The notes below the pieces were generated by a model. The model saw only the letters and a program-made list of their open reading frames with translations, did not search any database and was not told where the DNA came from. Made by a program: the position numbers and the translations under genes. Positions 1 through 11,017 of a stretch of 64,000 nucleotides of DNA are shown here, piece after piece; the first letter of the stretch is position 1; each line of letters starts with the position of its first letter. Source of the DNA: Allium sativum (lineage: Eukaryota; Streptophyta; Magnoliopsida; Asparagales; Amaryllidaceae). The stretch spans positions 882,736,403 to 882,800,402 of the forward strand of contig CM060918.1 in NCBI GenBank assembly GCA_030737875.1, read 5' to 3'.

Positions 1-19
1 CCATGTTTAACCACCCACA

Positions 20-91
20 TTGGATAGGTATTGTTGTGACTACTGGACAGCCGGGCGGTTCCGGGCAGGTTTACATCACAACTCAATCCAA
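20..91 (-). other. Conserved LTR hairpin, copy 1 (A 3' LTR)
   Basis: On the minus strand the outer stem is TTGGAT/ATCCAA and the second stem is GTTGTGA/TCACAAC, around a CCGG-rich apical part. Identical to the copy at 20651-20722. Confidence 0.6.
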
Positions 92-1489
92 CCTCGGGTT
101 AAACACATCGTATTTTCTACATTTACATATTTTGTCTTTCTTCTTTTTATATGTAAATATTTGCGTCCCATTATTCAAATTCATCTTTATTGGTTAAGAT
201 TTATTTATGCCACTTAATTGTTTTTCAAAGTTATTGGCGTGCGTCAAACAAGCCAACACATATGTTCTATATTTTTAACCCAAACGTCATTTCCCCCGTT
301 TTATTCGTTCGTTCCAATGTAAGGTGTGTTGGGTTTAATACTTAAACCCAATTTAGCCATATGAAAGGGGAGGCTATAACATGGTGTTTATAAGGTGACA
401 TAAAAAGGGGAGTGTGAACGCATGAACTTGCAACATACGATCTAATTATCATAAGATAGGCATATGTGAACTTGCAATTGTAACAACATATAATATAAGC
501 AATACTTAAACATGAATCATTCTATTCAAATAATCATGGTGTAAACGAAACATGTAGTCATGGCATAAATAGTACTTAAACATGAACCACTCTAATCATA
601 TAATTATGGCATAATCATAATTGAACATGAGTCCTTATATGGTCATGGCATAAACATAATTGATTATGAATCCTATTATTCATATAATCATGGGTTTTTG
701 TCCAATCTATGTAACTTGTAAGGGGATGCAGTTCTAGTGTAAATTTCTAATGTAACTTATGTGCCAAAAATATATTATCATATGATTAAGATAACAACAT
801 AAGCTTAGAAAACATGTTCTTAACTAGGCATAATAACAAACATAGCTTAGACATTTTCATAAAATTAATACAAGCTTACAACGACGCTTGCTTTTGTCAC
901 TATCACAAAATCATGATTTTTATACTTGAACTATGATGCCAATTTCAACATAACCTTCATATGAATCATAATACTTAGGTGAATCAAATTACACTAAAGA
1001 TGACCATAGAATTTTACATCATGTTGTCATAACAATAGACCATAGACTTGCATGAATTTCAAAATAAACTATTACAACATATAGTTGTTGTTCAACATGA
1101 ATCTTATACTAGCATTTACCCAATGGGTGTTGTAAATAACTACCACAAACATGTAGTTTTCAATATGAATCATATGCTTGCATAAGTCCCAATCAAAATT
1201 CCACAATATGTGGTTGTCAACATAAGCCACATACTTGTATGAATCAAATCATAGCATTGCCAAATCGTTTAGAATCAAAATAACATACAAATATAAGTCA
1301 TTATCGCCACAATTCCATTTCGTTTCCAACGCAAATTGCATACTTGCAAATATCCAATCGTATACCATAATATTCCCAAATCGTTTTGCATCAAAGCAAC
1401 ATGCAAATATAGATTATTATCGCCACAATTCCATTTCTTACATTACACAAATCAACACAATTATTTAATTCATACTGGAATAGCACTCT

Positions 1490-1495
1490 ACTTAC
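1490..1495 (-). other. Putative 5' splice donor (A 3' LTR)
   Basis: GTAAGT on the minus strand about 230 nt downstream of the TATA box, at the same relative place as donors in elements B and F. Confidence 0.45.
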
Positions 1496-1718
1496 AGCGT
1501 ATGGCGAATCTTCAATTCAGAAATCTGAATTCTGAATTTGGAGACGCTATTTTTTTTTTTGTTGTAGGCGTTGCTTTGATTGATTTGATGTTGCTTTAAG
1601 CTTTGAATTATCTCCTAGTTGTCTCTCTATTTCTGACGTCTATCTTCAGTCTCTCCTCAGCAGCATGACGGTCTCATCTCCATTTTAGTTTATGTGAATT
1701 AGGGTTAGCCTTAGGTCC

Positions 1719-1726
1719 TTTTTATA
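1719..1726 (-). promoter_or_regulatory. TATA box, A 3' LTR
   Basis: TATAAAAA on the minus strand in the context ACTCTATAAAAAGG. The aligned position in B is CTATAAAAAT and in F CTATAAATA. Transcription of the element should begin roughly 30 nt downstream. Confidence 0.65.
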
Positions 1727-1894
1727 GAGTTTGTGAGTTGATTTAGACTGTCGATGAAGCTTGGTTCAATAATAGCCGTTTGTTTGAAGGAGAGACCAAC
1801 CAGGAGCTGACACCTAGCCCTAGTGACAAGGCAAGGCTCAGAAAATCGACCAAACACAGACCTGGCCAGCCAGGGTGGGCTGGGTTCGACCTGG

Positions 1895-2012
1895 CTCAGG
1901 GGCCAGGTCGACACCCCAGTCGACACCGTGTCGACTTGGCAGTCGACACGGGTTACCCAGGTCGACTGCCCAGTCGACCTGGCTAGCCCCAGGTCGACTG
2001 CCAAGTCGACCT
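1895..2012 (-). promoter_or_regulatory. GTCGAC palindrome cluster upstream of the TATA box (A 3' LTR)
   Basis: Eight GTCGAC hexamers in about 115 bp. They include a perfect 12-bp-arm inverted repeat at 1957-1982 (arms CCAGGTCGACTG and CAGTCGACCTGG). The flanks align with B, but B has an unrelated palindrome set in the same slot. A promoter or enhancer role is inferred from position only. Confidence 0.5.
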
Positions 2013-2303
2013 AGGTGCTTTGGGCGGGAATTTTCCCGCCTTGGCCAATTGGGCCCGATTTTGAATTTTGAATTAGTTTTTCTGAGCTATTTTCGTCTGT
2101 TCGAATTTTAAACCTAATTCTGAAACTTCCGGAGGCCATATCTTGGTCATACGGGCTCCGATTTTCGAAAACTCGGACTTTATTTCGCGTATTTTTCCGA
2201 GACGAACGCAATGGCGTATCCTGTTTCCCTTAATTCTTTGATTTGAAATTAATTATACTTTAATTTATGAATTTCACGGTTATAGAATACACGGGGTGTT
2301 ACA

Positions 2304-2316
2304 TTCTCCCCCACTT
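2304..2316 (-). other. Polypurine tract of element A
   Basis: AAGTGGGGGAGAA on the minus strand directly abuts the 3' LTR. The block TTCGGGGACGAAA lies just upstream at 2324-2336. It would prime plus-strand DNA synthesis. Confidence 0.85.
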
Positions 2317-2870
2317 AAAAGGATTTCGTCCCCGAAATCTTCAAGTTAGGAAGAATGTATATCCTAACATCCAAACATCCATCTACTCGTCCATCAAACA
2401 CGAGCATCCATTGTCCTTAAAAGACTTCTAATGCTTCATGATCATATGCGAAGTGTGTGTGTACATGTACTTATCTAATGCAAAATCAAGCGGTCTACTG
2501 ATTCAGTTGACCTCCTTAATGCGAATTATGTAAGTGCTATGAATCCATTATGTATGCAAATCCTCCTATTCATGATTCTACATGAGTGCACAATCATTCA
2601 TATAAATGCAACATCCATATGACAACACATTAAAGTTCAACCATATACGAATGCAAACATATATGCATATGCAATATGAAGTGACTGAGCCGATCTAAAA
2701 CCTAGATTGTGTGTGTATATGCAACCACGAGCAACCACTAGCAATCACTTGCAACCACTTGCAACCATCATCCATAACATGTTTCAACTACATGTTTTCA
2801 TCCAAAGAGTTTCTACCTAAAAGATAGGGTCGAGGAGATATACCTAAAAAAAGATAGATAAAAGCGCAAC
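2317..2870 (-). other. Noncoding 3' region of element A
   Basis: About 550 bp between the gag-pol stop and the polypurine tract. It is homologous to 15978-16530 of B and includes a short run of about five GGTTGCAAGT-like 10-mers. No open frame is shared between the two copies. Confidence 0.8.
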
Positions 2871-5800
2871 TTAAGGAAAATGAAGGATCAAAGATGTACC
2901 CTCGAAAAGAAAAGGGTAGGCAGCGCGTATTCTAGCTTCACTCTCCCAAGTTGCATCTCCTTCGGCGTCGCTCCACTGAACTTTGACGAGCTTGACTTCG
3001 CGGTTGTGTAGCTTCTTCACTTCCGTTCCTAATATGCGGGTTGGAACTTTCCTCACGGTTGCTTTGCGTTCCACTTCAGCTTCTTCTAGGATATTTGGCT
3101 CTACCACTTCAGCAGACTCATGTAGACATTTTCGGAGATGTGAAACATGAAAAACGTTGTGAACTCCGGCCAGCTTTTCGGGTAGCTCGAATCTATAGGC
3201 CATTTTCCCAATTTTCTCGATGATAGGGAATGGCCCTACGAACCTTGGTGCTAGCTTTCCTATGGTTCCAAAACGGACAACGTTCCTTAGCGGAGATACC
3301 TTAAGAAAAACTCTGTCTCCAACCTCAAATTCAAGGCCGGTCCTCCTCTTGTCGGCGTAGGACTTTTGTCTGTCTTGGGCCGTCTTCATCCTTCTTCGTA
3401 TTAAGTCTACTTTTTCTGAAGTCTCTCGGATCATATCTGGTCCAAGTATGAGTTTATCAGTAGACTCCCACCAACAAGTGGGCGATCGGCACGGTCTTCC
3501 ATATAAAGCTTCGAAGGGCGCCATCCCGATGGTTGCTTGATAGCTGTTATTGTAGGCAAATTCCACCAAAGGAAGATGGTCTTCCCATGTCCCTCCGAAG
3601 TCAAGGACGCACAGTCTTAAAAGGTCCTCCAAAACTCTGTTCACTCTTTCTGTTTGGCCGTCGGTTTGGGGATGATAGGTTGTGCTCAAGCATAACTGCG
3701 TTCCTACTGCTTCTTGCAGACTCCGCCAAAACTCACTGGTGAAGATAGGGTCTCGGTCACTAACAATGCTGGATGGTATTCCATGGAGTCGAACGATTTC
3801 CTTGAGGTAAAGAGATGCTAAGTATGAGGCAGTTCTTTTACTTTTGACAGGTAAAAAGTCGGCGCTTTTAGTAAGCCTATCCACTATTACCCAAATGCTA
3901 GTGTTGCCTCTCCTAGACCTAGGCAGCCCATCGATGAAGTCCATTGAGATGCTATCCCACTTCCACTGCGGGACCTCTAGAGGATGTAGCAGACCGCCAG
4001 GCTTTTTCTGTTCCGCCTTAACCTGTTGGCACACCATACACTTAGAAACGAATTCTGCCACGTCCTTTTTCATGCCGTTCCGGAAGAAAGTTCTTTTTAT
4101 GTCCTTGTACATTTTATCTCCGCTTGAGTGTATCGTCATCTTGGAGTGATGTGCTTCCTCGAGAACCCTCTTTACTAAATCCCTTGTCTATGGGACGCAT
4201 AGTCTTCCGTCTCGCCTTAGCCAACCCTTATCGTCGATGGAGTATCTGTTGAGGTGACTTGAAGTCTCACCCCTAATTAGCCTATCAATCGTTTCCACAA
4301 GCTGAGGGTCTTCGCGTTGTGCTGTCCCTATTGAGTCTACTAAAGTCGGGCGCACTTCGAGAGATGCTAGCAAGCCTGGTACAAAATCAGAGGAAGGCCT
4401 AAAGTTGAAGCTGGCTATAAACTCTAGGCTTTGTCTTTCAACAAACAGCGGGCTTAGGGTCAATTTCTTTCGGCTCAACGCGTCTGCCACTACGTTGCCT
4501 TTGCCCGGAGTGTAGGAGATCTCGAAATCGTACGAGGCAAGAAACTCCATCCATCTCTGTTGCCTCAAGTTAAGATCTTTCTGCGAGAAAAGATATTTCA
4601 ACGATTTATGGTCAGTGTAAAGTTCGAACTTCTCACCTAGGAGATAGTGTCGCCAAGACTTGAGTGCAAAGACGATGGCAGCTAACTCAAGATCGTGGGT
4701 CGGGTAGTTCTTTTCGTGCACTTTCAACTGCCTCCCGCCATAAGCTACTACCCTTCCTTCTTGCATTAAGACGACGCCTTGCCCTGTCCCACATGCATCT
4801 GTATAAACAGTGAACATCTTGCTTCCATCTGGCAACGTCAAAACTGGGGCTGTTGTAAGAGCCCTTTTTAGTCGCCGGAAAGCAAACTCGCAATCCAAGT
4901 CCCAATTGAATGCTAGATTCTTCTTGGTTAATTTCATGAGCGGAGCTGAGATTTTCGAAAAATCCTTTATGAACTTTCGATAGAAACCTGCTAGTCCTAG
5001 AAAACTTCGGACCTCAGTTGCATTCCTTGGTGTCTTCCAATCCTGTACCGCCACTACCTTAGCAGGGTCCACTGCTAACCCTTGTTTGGATACTATGTGC
5101 CCAAGGAACCTCACTTCTTCTCTCCAAAAGTGGCATTTGGAGAATTTGGCTTTTAGCTGATGGACTCGCAGAGTTTCCATGATTGCCCTTAAGTGCTGAG
5201 CATGTTCCTCTTCACTCTTTGAGAAGATAAGGATATCGTCTACGAAGACCACTACAAACTTATTGAGGAAATCTCTGAATACCCTACTCATCAGGTCCAC
5301 GAAGTAAGCAGGTGCATTTGTCAAGCCGAAAGGCATGACAAGCCATTCAAAGAAGCCGTCTGGGGTTCTGAATGCCGTTTTATCGATACTATCTTCAGCC
5401 ATCCTTAGCTGATGAAAACCGGTCGCTAAATCGAGTTGGGAGAAAACAGACGCTCCTACAAGCTGATCAAACAAATCGTCAATTCTGGGGAGAGGGTGCC
5501 TATTCTTTTTCGTTAGCTTGTTGAGCTCCCTATAGTCAACACATAGACGGAGAGAACCATCCGCCTTTGCAGCGAACACCACTGGAGCGCCCCATTCTGA
5601 AATGCTCCTCCTAATGAACCCCTTTTCTAGAAGCTCTTTAATCTGTTTACTGAGCTCTTTCCTTTCCCGTGGAGCCATGTGTCTAACGGGCAATGCAACG
5701 GGCTTTGCATTATCTACAAGGTATATGCGGAAGTCTATCTCCCGCTTCGGAGGCAAGCCCTTCACCTCTTCGAAGACATACGGATATTCCCGAACCACTC

Positions 5801-7247
5801 TAACTGATTGCAAATTTTCAACAGAGGCATCTAGCGATTCAAGGTAACTAAGCATAACCGCATACGAGGGATTACAAGAAATTTCCAAAGTATTACCGAG
5901 ATGGGTTAGGAGCCTAACAACCCTTTTCTCACAATCAAGGATGGCCCCATTACCGGATAGCCAATCCATGCCCAAAATCAAACCATATCCCGAAAAGCCC
6001 AAAACAAAGGCACTACATTTAAATTCTACGCTTAGAATAGAAATTTTCAATCCCAAACAGATCATAGACAAATGAGCTGGGCCCCCAATTGGATTTGAAA
6101 CAATTAAGGGGTCCTCTACCATACTAGTTTTTAGGTGCAGAGATTCTACTAAAGCAGACGAGATAAAGGAGTGTGATGCGCCAAAATCAAATAAAGTGCG
6201 AACGGGGTGATCATAAAGATAAACTACACTTTCTACAGAAGTATTTATACCTCGCTGTTGCAGAGGTGGCGCTTCTAGCACATGAACTTGTGCCCCTGAG
6301 GTGGATCCAGCCCTCTGCCCCTGTCCTCGTTTCTTTGGGCAGTCCTTAGCCCTGTGGCCTGTCTCACCGCAAGAAAAGCACCCACCATTCTCCTTGGCCT
6401 TCTTTTTCCGGCAATCTTTCACTAAGTGCCCCACTTTGCCACAGAAATTACACTTCCTCTTCTCTTTGTTGCCTTTCCCGCCCTTCTTAAAGTCTGTCTT
6501 CTTAGGCTGCAAACCCTCTTTCTTCCCTTGAGAGCTTTCTGCCTTTGTCTCCTTCTTGCCCTTATCCTTTTCGTTCAGCAACGCCATCTGTACCAACCTT
6601 TCATACGTAGCTCCCATGGGTATATGGGTCATGGCCAAACTGTGTAATGGCTCATTCAACCCTTTGACAAAACGGAGAGCCTTCTTGTGCGGGGTGTTGA
6701 CTAGGTCCAGCCCAAACCTAGACAGCTCATCGAACTGATTAACATACTCTTTGACTGTCTTGTTCCCTTACTTAAGAAATAAGAATTTTTCCAACTGCAA
6801 ACTCCTTTCCGCATCTGAGAGAAATTTAGCCTCAAACCTTGCCCTAAAGTCCTCCCATGTTTCCACTGGTCTTTCTGCATTAGTGACTTCCCACCAGTAG
6901 GAAGCCTCACCTTTTAGCAACCATACTGCCAGTTGTACTTTCTGCCTATCTTCTACCTCAAAGATGATGAATAAGTCCTCGGTTTCTTTCAGCCAATTTC
7001 TAGCTGCCACGAAGGACTCAGTTCCATGGAAATCCTTTCCTCCCATAGTTTTAAAATCTTTACATATCTTAGCAAACGTGTTTCCCCGTGGAGGAGGTGG
7101 AGGAAGAGGTGCTGCTGCAGCTGGATGATTTCCTGCAGCTGGGGGAGGAGGAACGGTAGGACCTGGCTGAGTGGCCCTTGCTTCTAAGAACCGCCTAAAC
7201 CAACCAGGTATTGGTACACCCTCTGGCAAGTTAAGTTCTTCGGACAT
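2871..7247 (-). pseudogene. gag-pol: Gag-pol polyprotein pseudogene of element A (Ty3/gypsy chromovirus)
   Basis: Same length as B's gene (1458 codons plus stop) with no frameshift, but two in-frame nonsense codons split it: TAA at 6768-6770 (codon 160) and TAG at 4188-4190 (codon 1020). At both places B has glutamine, so each is a C-to-T change. The protease motif is also altered: B reads DSGA, A reads DFGA, another C-to-T. The remaining parts look intact: gag, two CCHC knuckles, RT with FVDD, RNase H, integrase HHCC and DDE, and a C-terminal chromodomain. Other changes include H to D in the integrase core just before FLPV and W to R near the HHCC finger. The lesions fit decay of a methylated, silenced copy. 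Readthrough protein is unlikely, and with the protease change the copy should not be autonomous. Confidence 0.93.
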
Positions 7248-7426
7248 GCTGAAACAAAAAGGATAGATTCAAAACGAAGGATAAGAGATAGTACCTATGG
7301 CTTTGGGGGGACTTTGCCTTTTTTTTTAAAAAAAAAAATATTTTTCTTTTAAAAATGCTTCTTTAAATTTCTTTTTTTTTTTGAAAATAAATTTTCAAAA
7401 CTTTTTATCTTATCTGGTAAACCTAT

Positions 7427-7438
7427 GCTCTGATACCA
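7427..7438 (-). other. Primer-binding site of element A
   Basis: TGGTATCAGAGC on the minus strand, two bases after the 5' LTR end. It is complementary to the 3' end of plant initiator-Met tRNA. Confidence 0.9.
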
Positions 7439-7830
7439 AGTGAAACACCCCACCTCCGTTAGGGTCACTCTCAAAGGGAATGCTCGAATTTTGGTGGAGG
7501 TTTATAAGTATAAGTCACGGATATACAAGACAGATATAAGAACTCATATTTTTGAACAGCGGAAAACAACAACTTTTACTTCAATAAAATACGTGTTACA
7601 CCAACCATACCATAATTGTCTTACAATGCTTCAAAAAAAAACATAACATCTTCATAACTGTCTTGATTACATTATTTAAAGAAGCATAAAGAAAACATAA
7701 ATAAACTGCAAAAGTCCCATAGTTATTGTCCAAAGCCATAGTCCAAAACGAAAAGATCCAAGCAATACATTCTTTCTCTTCAAGCTGGATATGAAGGCTG
7801 GTCAAGCTGCGGTATTCCCTCCCTGTGGAC

Positions 7831-7832
7831 CT
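7831..7832 (-). other. Putative 3' splice acceptor (A 5' LTR)
   Basis: On the minus strand a long CT-rich tract ending in seven C precedes AG, followed by GTCCACAGGGAGGG. The same arrangement occurs in B and F. The matching donor is at 22121-22126, now separated by the B insertion. Confidence 0.45.
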
Positions 7833-8001
7833 GGGGGGGAACGGAAGAAAAGAAGACGAAAGAAAAGTAGAGTCAGACATAAAGCCTGAGTAAGTCTAGG
7901 ACTATTCAGTCTATGAATAAAGAACTGGGTATGATAAGTATAAACTAGAAATGGGAAAGCACCATAAACTTAGTTAAGTTGTCTAGGGTCGAATATACTA
8001 T

Positions 8002-8006
8002 CGTAC
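8002..8006. repeat. Target-site duplication of element B, left copy
   Basis: CGTAC immediately before B. The second copy is 19947-19951. Confidence 0.95.
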
Positions 8007-8218
8007 TGTAACACCCCGTGTATTTTATAACTGTGAAATTCACAAATTAAAGTATAATTAATTTCAAATCAAAGAATTAAGGGAAACGAGATACGCCATT
8101 GTGTTCGTCTCGGAAAAATACGCGAAATAGAGTCCGAGTTTTCGAAAAACGGATATCGTATGAAGAAGATATGGACGAACGAAGTTGGGCGAAAAACCGG
8201 ATAACGGGTCAGAATGCA

Positions 8219-8326
8219 CTGGCGCACTTGGGAAGTGCGCCAGAACAAAAATGCACTGGCGCACTTGGGAAGTGCGCCAGTACATTTTTGACCTGGCGCA
8301 CCTACCAAGTGCGCCCAGGTCAAAAA
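8219..8326 (+). promoter_or_regulatory. Palindrome module upstream of the TATA box (B 5' LTR)
   Basis: Two perfect inverted repeats with arms CTGGCGCACTT and AAGTGCGCCAG around GGG (8219-8243, 8256-8280). A third, longer near-palindrome at 8285-8326 has arms of about 17 bp with one extra C. They occupy the slot filled by GTCGAC palindromes in A. They could bind protein dimers or form hairpins, which is inference. Confidence 0.5.
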
Positions 8327-8500
8327 TGACCTGCTGCCCAGGTCTGGTCTAGTCCTGGCTGGCCAGGTCTGTGTTTGGCCGATTTTCAGAAGCTTGCTTT
8401 GTCATTAGGGCTAGGTGGCAGGCTCTAATTGGTCTCTCTTTCGAATGAATGGCTACGATCAATCCAAGCAACATCGATGGTCCTAATCAGTTCATAAACT

Positions 8501-8510
8501 CTATAAAAAT
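8501..8510 (+). promoter_or_regulatory. TATA box, B 5' LTR
   Basis: CTATAAAAAT, 175-280 bp after the palindrome module. Likely Pol II core promoter of the element. Confidence 0.65.
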
Positions 8511-8706
8511 GACCCTAGACTCTACCTAATCTATTCATTCAAAAATAAGAACGAGACCATCATGCTGCAGAGGAGCGACTAGGAGTAGCCACCAATTTGA
8601 GAGAAGATTAGGAGGCAAATTCTAAAGCATAAAGCAACTTAAACAAATCAAATCAACAAGGAGTCGCATCTCCAAATTCCTGAATTGGAGAATTCGCCAC
8701 ACGATT

Positions 8707-8712
8707 GTAAGT
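8707..8712 (+). other. Putative 5' splice donor (B leader intron)
   Basis: GTAAGT 206 nt after the TATA box, conserved in A and F although the surrounding sequence has diverged in F. With the acceptor at 11016-11017 it defines an intron of about 2311 nt wholly inside the LTR. Confidence 0.45.
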
Positions 8713-10071
8713 AGAGTATTATTTTGGTATGAACAAATAACTGTGTTGGTTTGTATACTTGATTTGTGGTGATAAAGTAATTCATATTTGTGCGTTACTA
8801 TGATTCTTATCGATTTGGAATATTGTATACGTTTGGATATTCTCAAATTATATTATTCATTATAAAAACTACATGTTTGCGGTAGTTTTATGCAAGTATA
8901 CGTTTGGATATTCGCAAAGCATGTTATTCATTATAAAAACTACATGTTTACGGTAGTTTTATGCAAGTATACGTTTGGAATATTCGCAAATTATGTAATC
9001 CATGTTGAAGCTACATGTATGTAGTTGTTTAATTGAAATTCATGCAAGTTTGGGGTTTTGCTACTATGCCATCATAATGTGTATTTTTATACAAAAATCA
9101 TTTTGTGAGTAATTGGAGCAAATTTGGGTTATTATAATCCATATGAAATTATGTTGAAAATTTGGCATCATGATCTATGTATTAAGCCATACTTTTGTAC
9201 TAGAAAACCTCTTTGTGAACTTATGAATATGACTAGGCTATGATTGATATTTTGCATAATTGAAAACCATGTTAGGTCTATATTGTTAACAAGAATTATA
9301 TGATGACATATGTGGTACATAGCTAGGTTAGATTCAAAATCCCATTTGCAAGTTTGCATGACTAAAGTAAAAAATCATGATTTCATGTTAGAAATATTTA
9401 TGCCATAAGTATATGTGTGCCATGGTTATGTGAATAGATTTAGAATCATGATTAAGTTGGATTAATTCTAGTTGAATTATACTTTTGTATTAGTCACAAA
9501 AGTAAGCACCTTTGTAAACATGTAGTAATCTTATAAACATGATTTGCTTATGTTTGACATTATGCCTAAATAAAATATAGGTTTATGTTGTTGTTAAGCC
9601 TATGTGTCAATAGTGATATTCTTAACTTAACTACAAGTTTACATGGTTTGATTCATGTCACTTATGCTTTATGACCAAAGTATATGTTACTACTATGCAA
9701 GTACACCAGTTTCTATTTTGTAGTTCCAACGTTACGTTGCAAGTTCATGCGTTCACATTCCCCTTTTTGTGTATGTAATCGCGCTTTAAGCCTCCCCTTT
9801 TCGCATGGCTAGGTTGGGCTTAAAAAGGCTAAGCCCAACATATATATAATAAACGGACGTATTAAACGGGGGAAAATAACGTTGGGTTAAATTTATTAAT
9901 AAATGAAAAGATAAAGTAAAGGGGCCCAAATTCAAGAATGGGTTGGGCCCATGATTGGTGTAACCTTCACACCATTGATTTTTAATGGGCCGCAAATATT
10001 TACATATAAGAAAAATAAAGAAGAAAGACAAAATATGTAAATATAGAAAATACGATGTGTTTAACCCGAGG

Positions 10072-10143
10072 TTGGATTGAGTTGTGATGTAAACCTGCCC
10101 GGAACCGCCCGGCTGTCCAGTAGTCACAACAATACCTATCCAA
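10072..10143 (+). other. Conserved LTR hairpin, copy 1 (B 5' LTR)
   Basis: TTGGAT (10072-10077) pairs with ATCCAA (10138-10143). GTTGTGA (10081-10087) pairs with TCACAAC (10124-10130). Inside, CTG/CAG and CCGG/CCGG can pair. CCCGAGG precedes it. Confidence 0.65.
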
Positions 10144-10182
10144 TGTGGGTGGTTAAACATGGAGCCCAATAAGGACCCGAGG

Positions 10183-10253
10183 TTAGACTGAGTTGTGGCG
10201 TAAGACTGCCCGGAACCAACCGGCAACAGGCAGCCACAACAATACCTGTCTAA
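10183..10253 (+). other. Conserved LTR hairpin, copy 2 (B 5' LTR)
   Basis: TTAGAC (10183-10188) pairs with GTCTAA (10248-10253), GTTGTGG (10192-10198) with CCACAAC (10234-10240), CTGCC (10206-10210) with GGCAG (10229-10233), and an apical CCGG/CCGG. Compared with copy 1, paired positions change together. TGTGAGAGGT follows. Confidence 0.7.
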
Positions 10254-11015
10254 TGTGAGAGGTCAAGGCTTTAATAAGACAATTAAAGCTGAGTCAGGAT
10301 TGTTAGGATTAAGTGGACTAAAGACTTAATCAAAATGGAACATGCTAAACTAAACAGACTGATTGGGGGTTAGGTTATAAAACACTTAACCAACTTAGCA
10401 TGTTGGCTAGAAATAGAAAACCTAGTAGCGGGGGACCCTTTTCAGCAGTAACCCTATAAGGTGTATCATGATACCCTGAAACTAGGCAGGGTGGGGCACG
10501 ATTACTGGGCTGATTGTAAGAGGTCAAATCGACGGCGGTGGTGTAGTAGTGTAGGTTCTAACGGGGTGCGGGCGTGCACACACTCCGGCGCAGAAAAATA
10601 AGGCACTGGGCACCAGTAGAATACCTGTGCATTCTAGGGTTGTGTCGGGCCGCCGCCATGGGACTTGATACACCCCATGGTGGGACCAGCATAGGTAACT
10701 ACAACATCGGGGGCCGTAAGACACATGTAACTATGCGAGTAGGAGCCGATCATCATAGAGTGGATCACTTCACCCTGATTATGGGGTGCCAGTTGGGAAC
10801 TAGTTTATATGGGTTCAGAGATTAATATGGGGTACGATAGTATATTCGACCCTAGACAACTTAACTAAGTTTATAGTGCTTTCCCACTTCTTGTTTATAC
10901 TTATCATACCCAGTTCTTTATTCATAGACAGAATAGTCCTAGACTTACTCAGGCTTTATGTCTGACTCTACTTTTCTTTCGTCTTCTTTTCTTCCGTTCC
11001 CCCCCCCCCCCCCCC

Positions 11016-11017
11016 AG
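11016..11017 (+). other. Putative 3' splice acceptor (B leader intron)
   Basis: AG after a roughly 45-nt CT-rich tract ending in a long C-run, with exon start GTCCATAGGGAGGG. The next ATG that opens a long frame is gag at 11601. Confidence 0.45.

Larger units (their letters stand above)
1..2303 (-). mobile_element. Element A, 3' LTR (partial, runs off the left edge)
   Basis: Reads on the minus strand from TGTAACACCCCGTG at 2303 toward base 1. It matches 20632-22932 (A's 5' LTR) base for base apart from about 20 substitutions and a short T-run indel that I counted by eye, so close to 1% divergence. Most differences are C/T or G/A transitions. It holds a TATA box, a GTCGAC palindrome cluster, a GTAAGT donor and one copy of the conserved hairpin. 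The outer part of the LTR and its target duplication lie outside the window. Short apparent reading frames here are not conserved as protein. Confidence 0.95.
7441..8006 (-). mobile_element. Element A, 5' LTR, downstream part
   Basis: The LTR ends GGTGTTTCA at 7441 (minus strand). The LTR is interrupted at CGTAC (8002-8006), where element B is inserted, and resumes after 19951. This part contains the putative leader acceptor at 7831-7832. Confidence 0.95.

Noticed and set aside
9786..10226. 146-codon minus-strand frame repeated at 18322-18762
   Set aside because: Both copies are LTR sequence of B and share identity only because the LTRs do. The frame crosses the RNA hairpins and is not kept in F.
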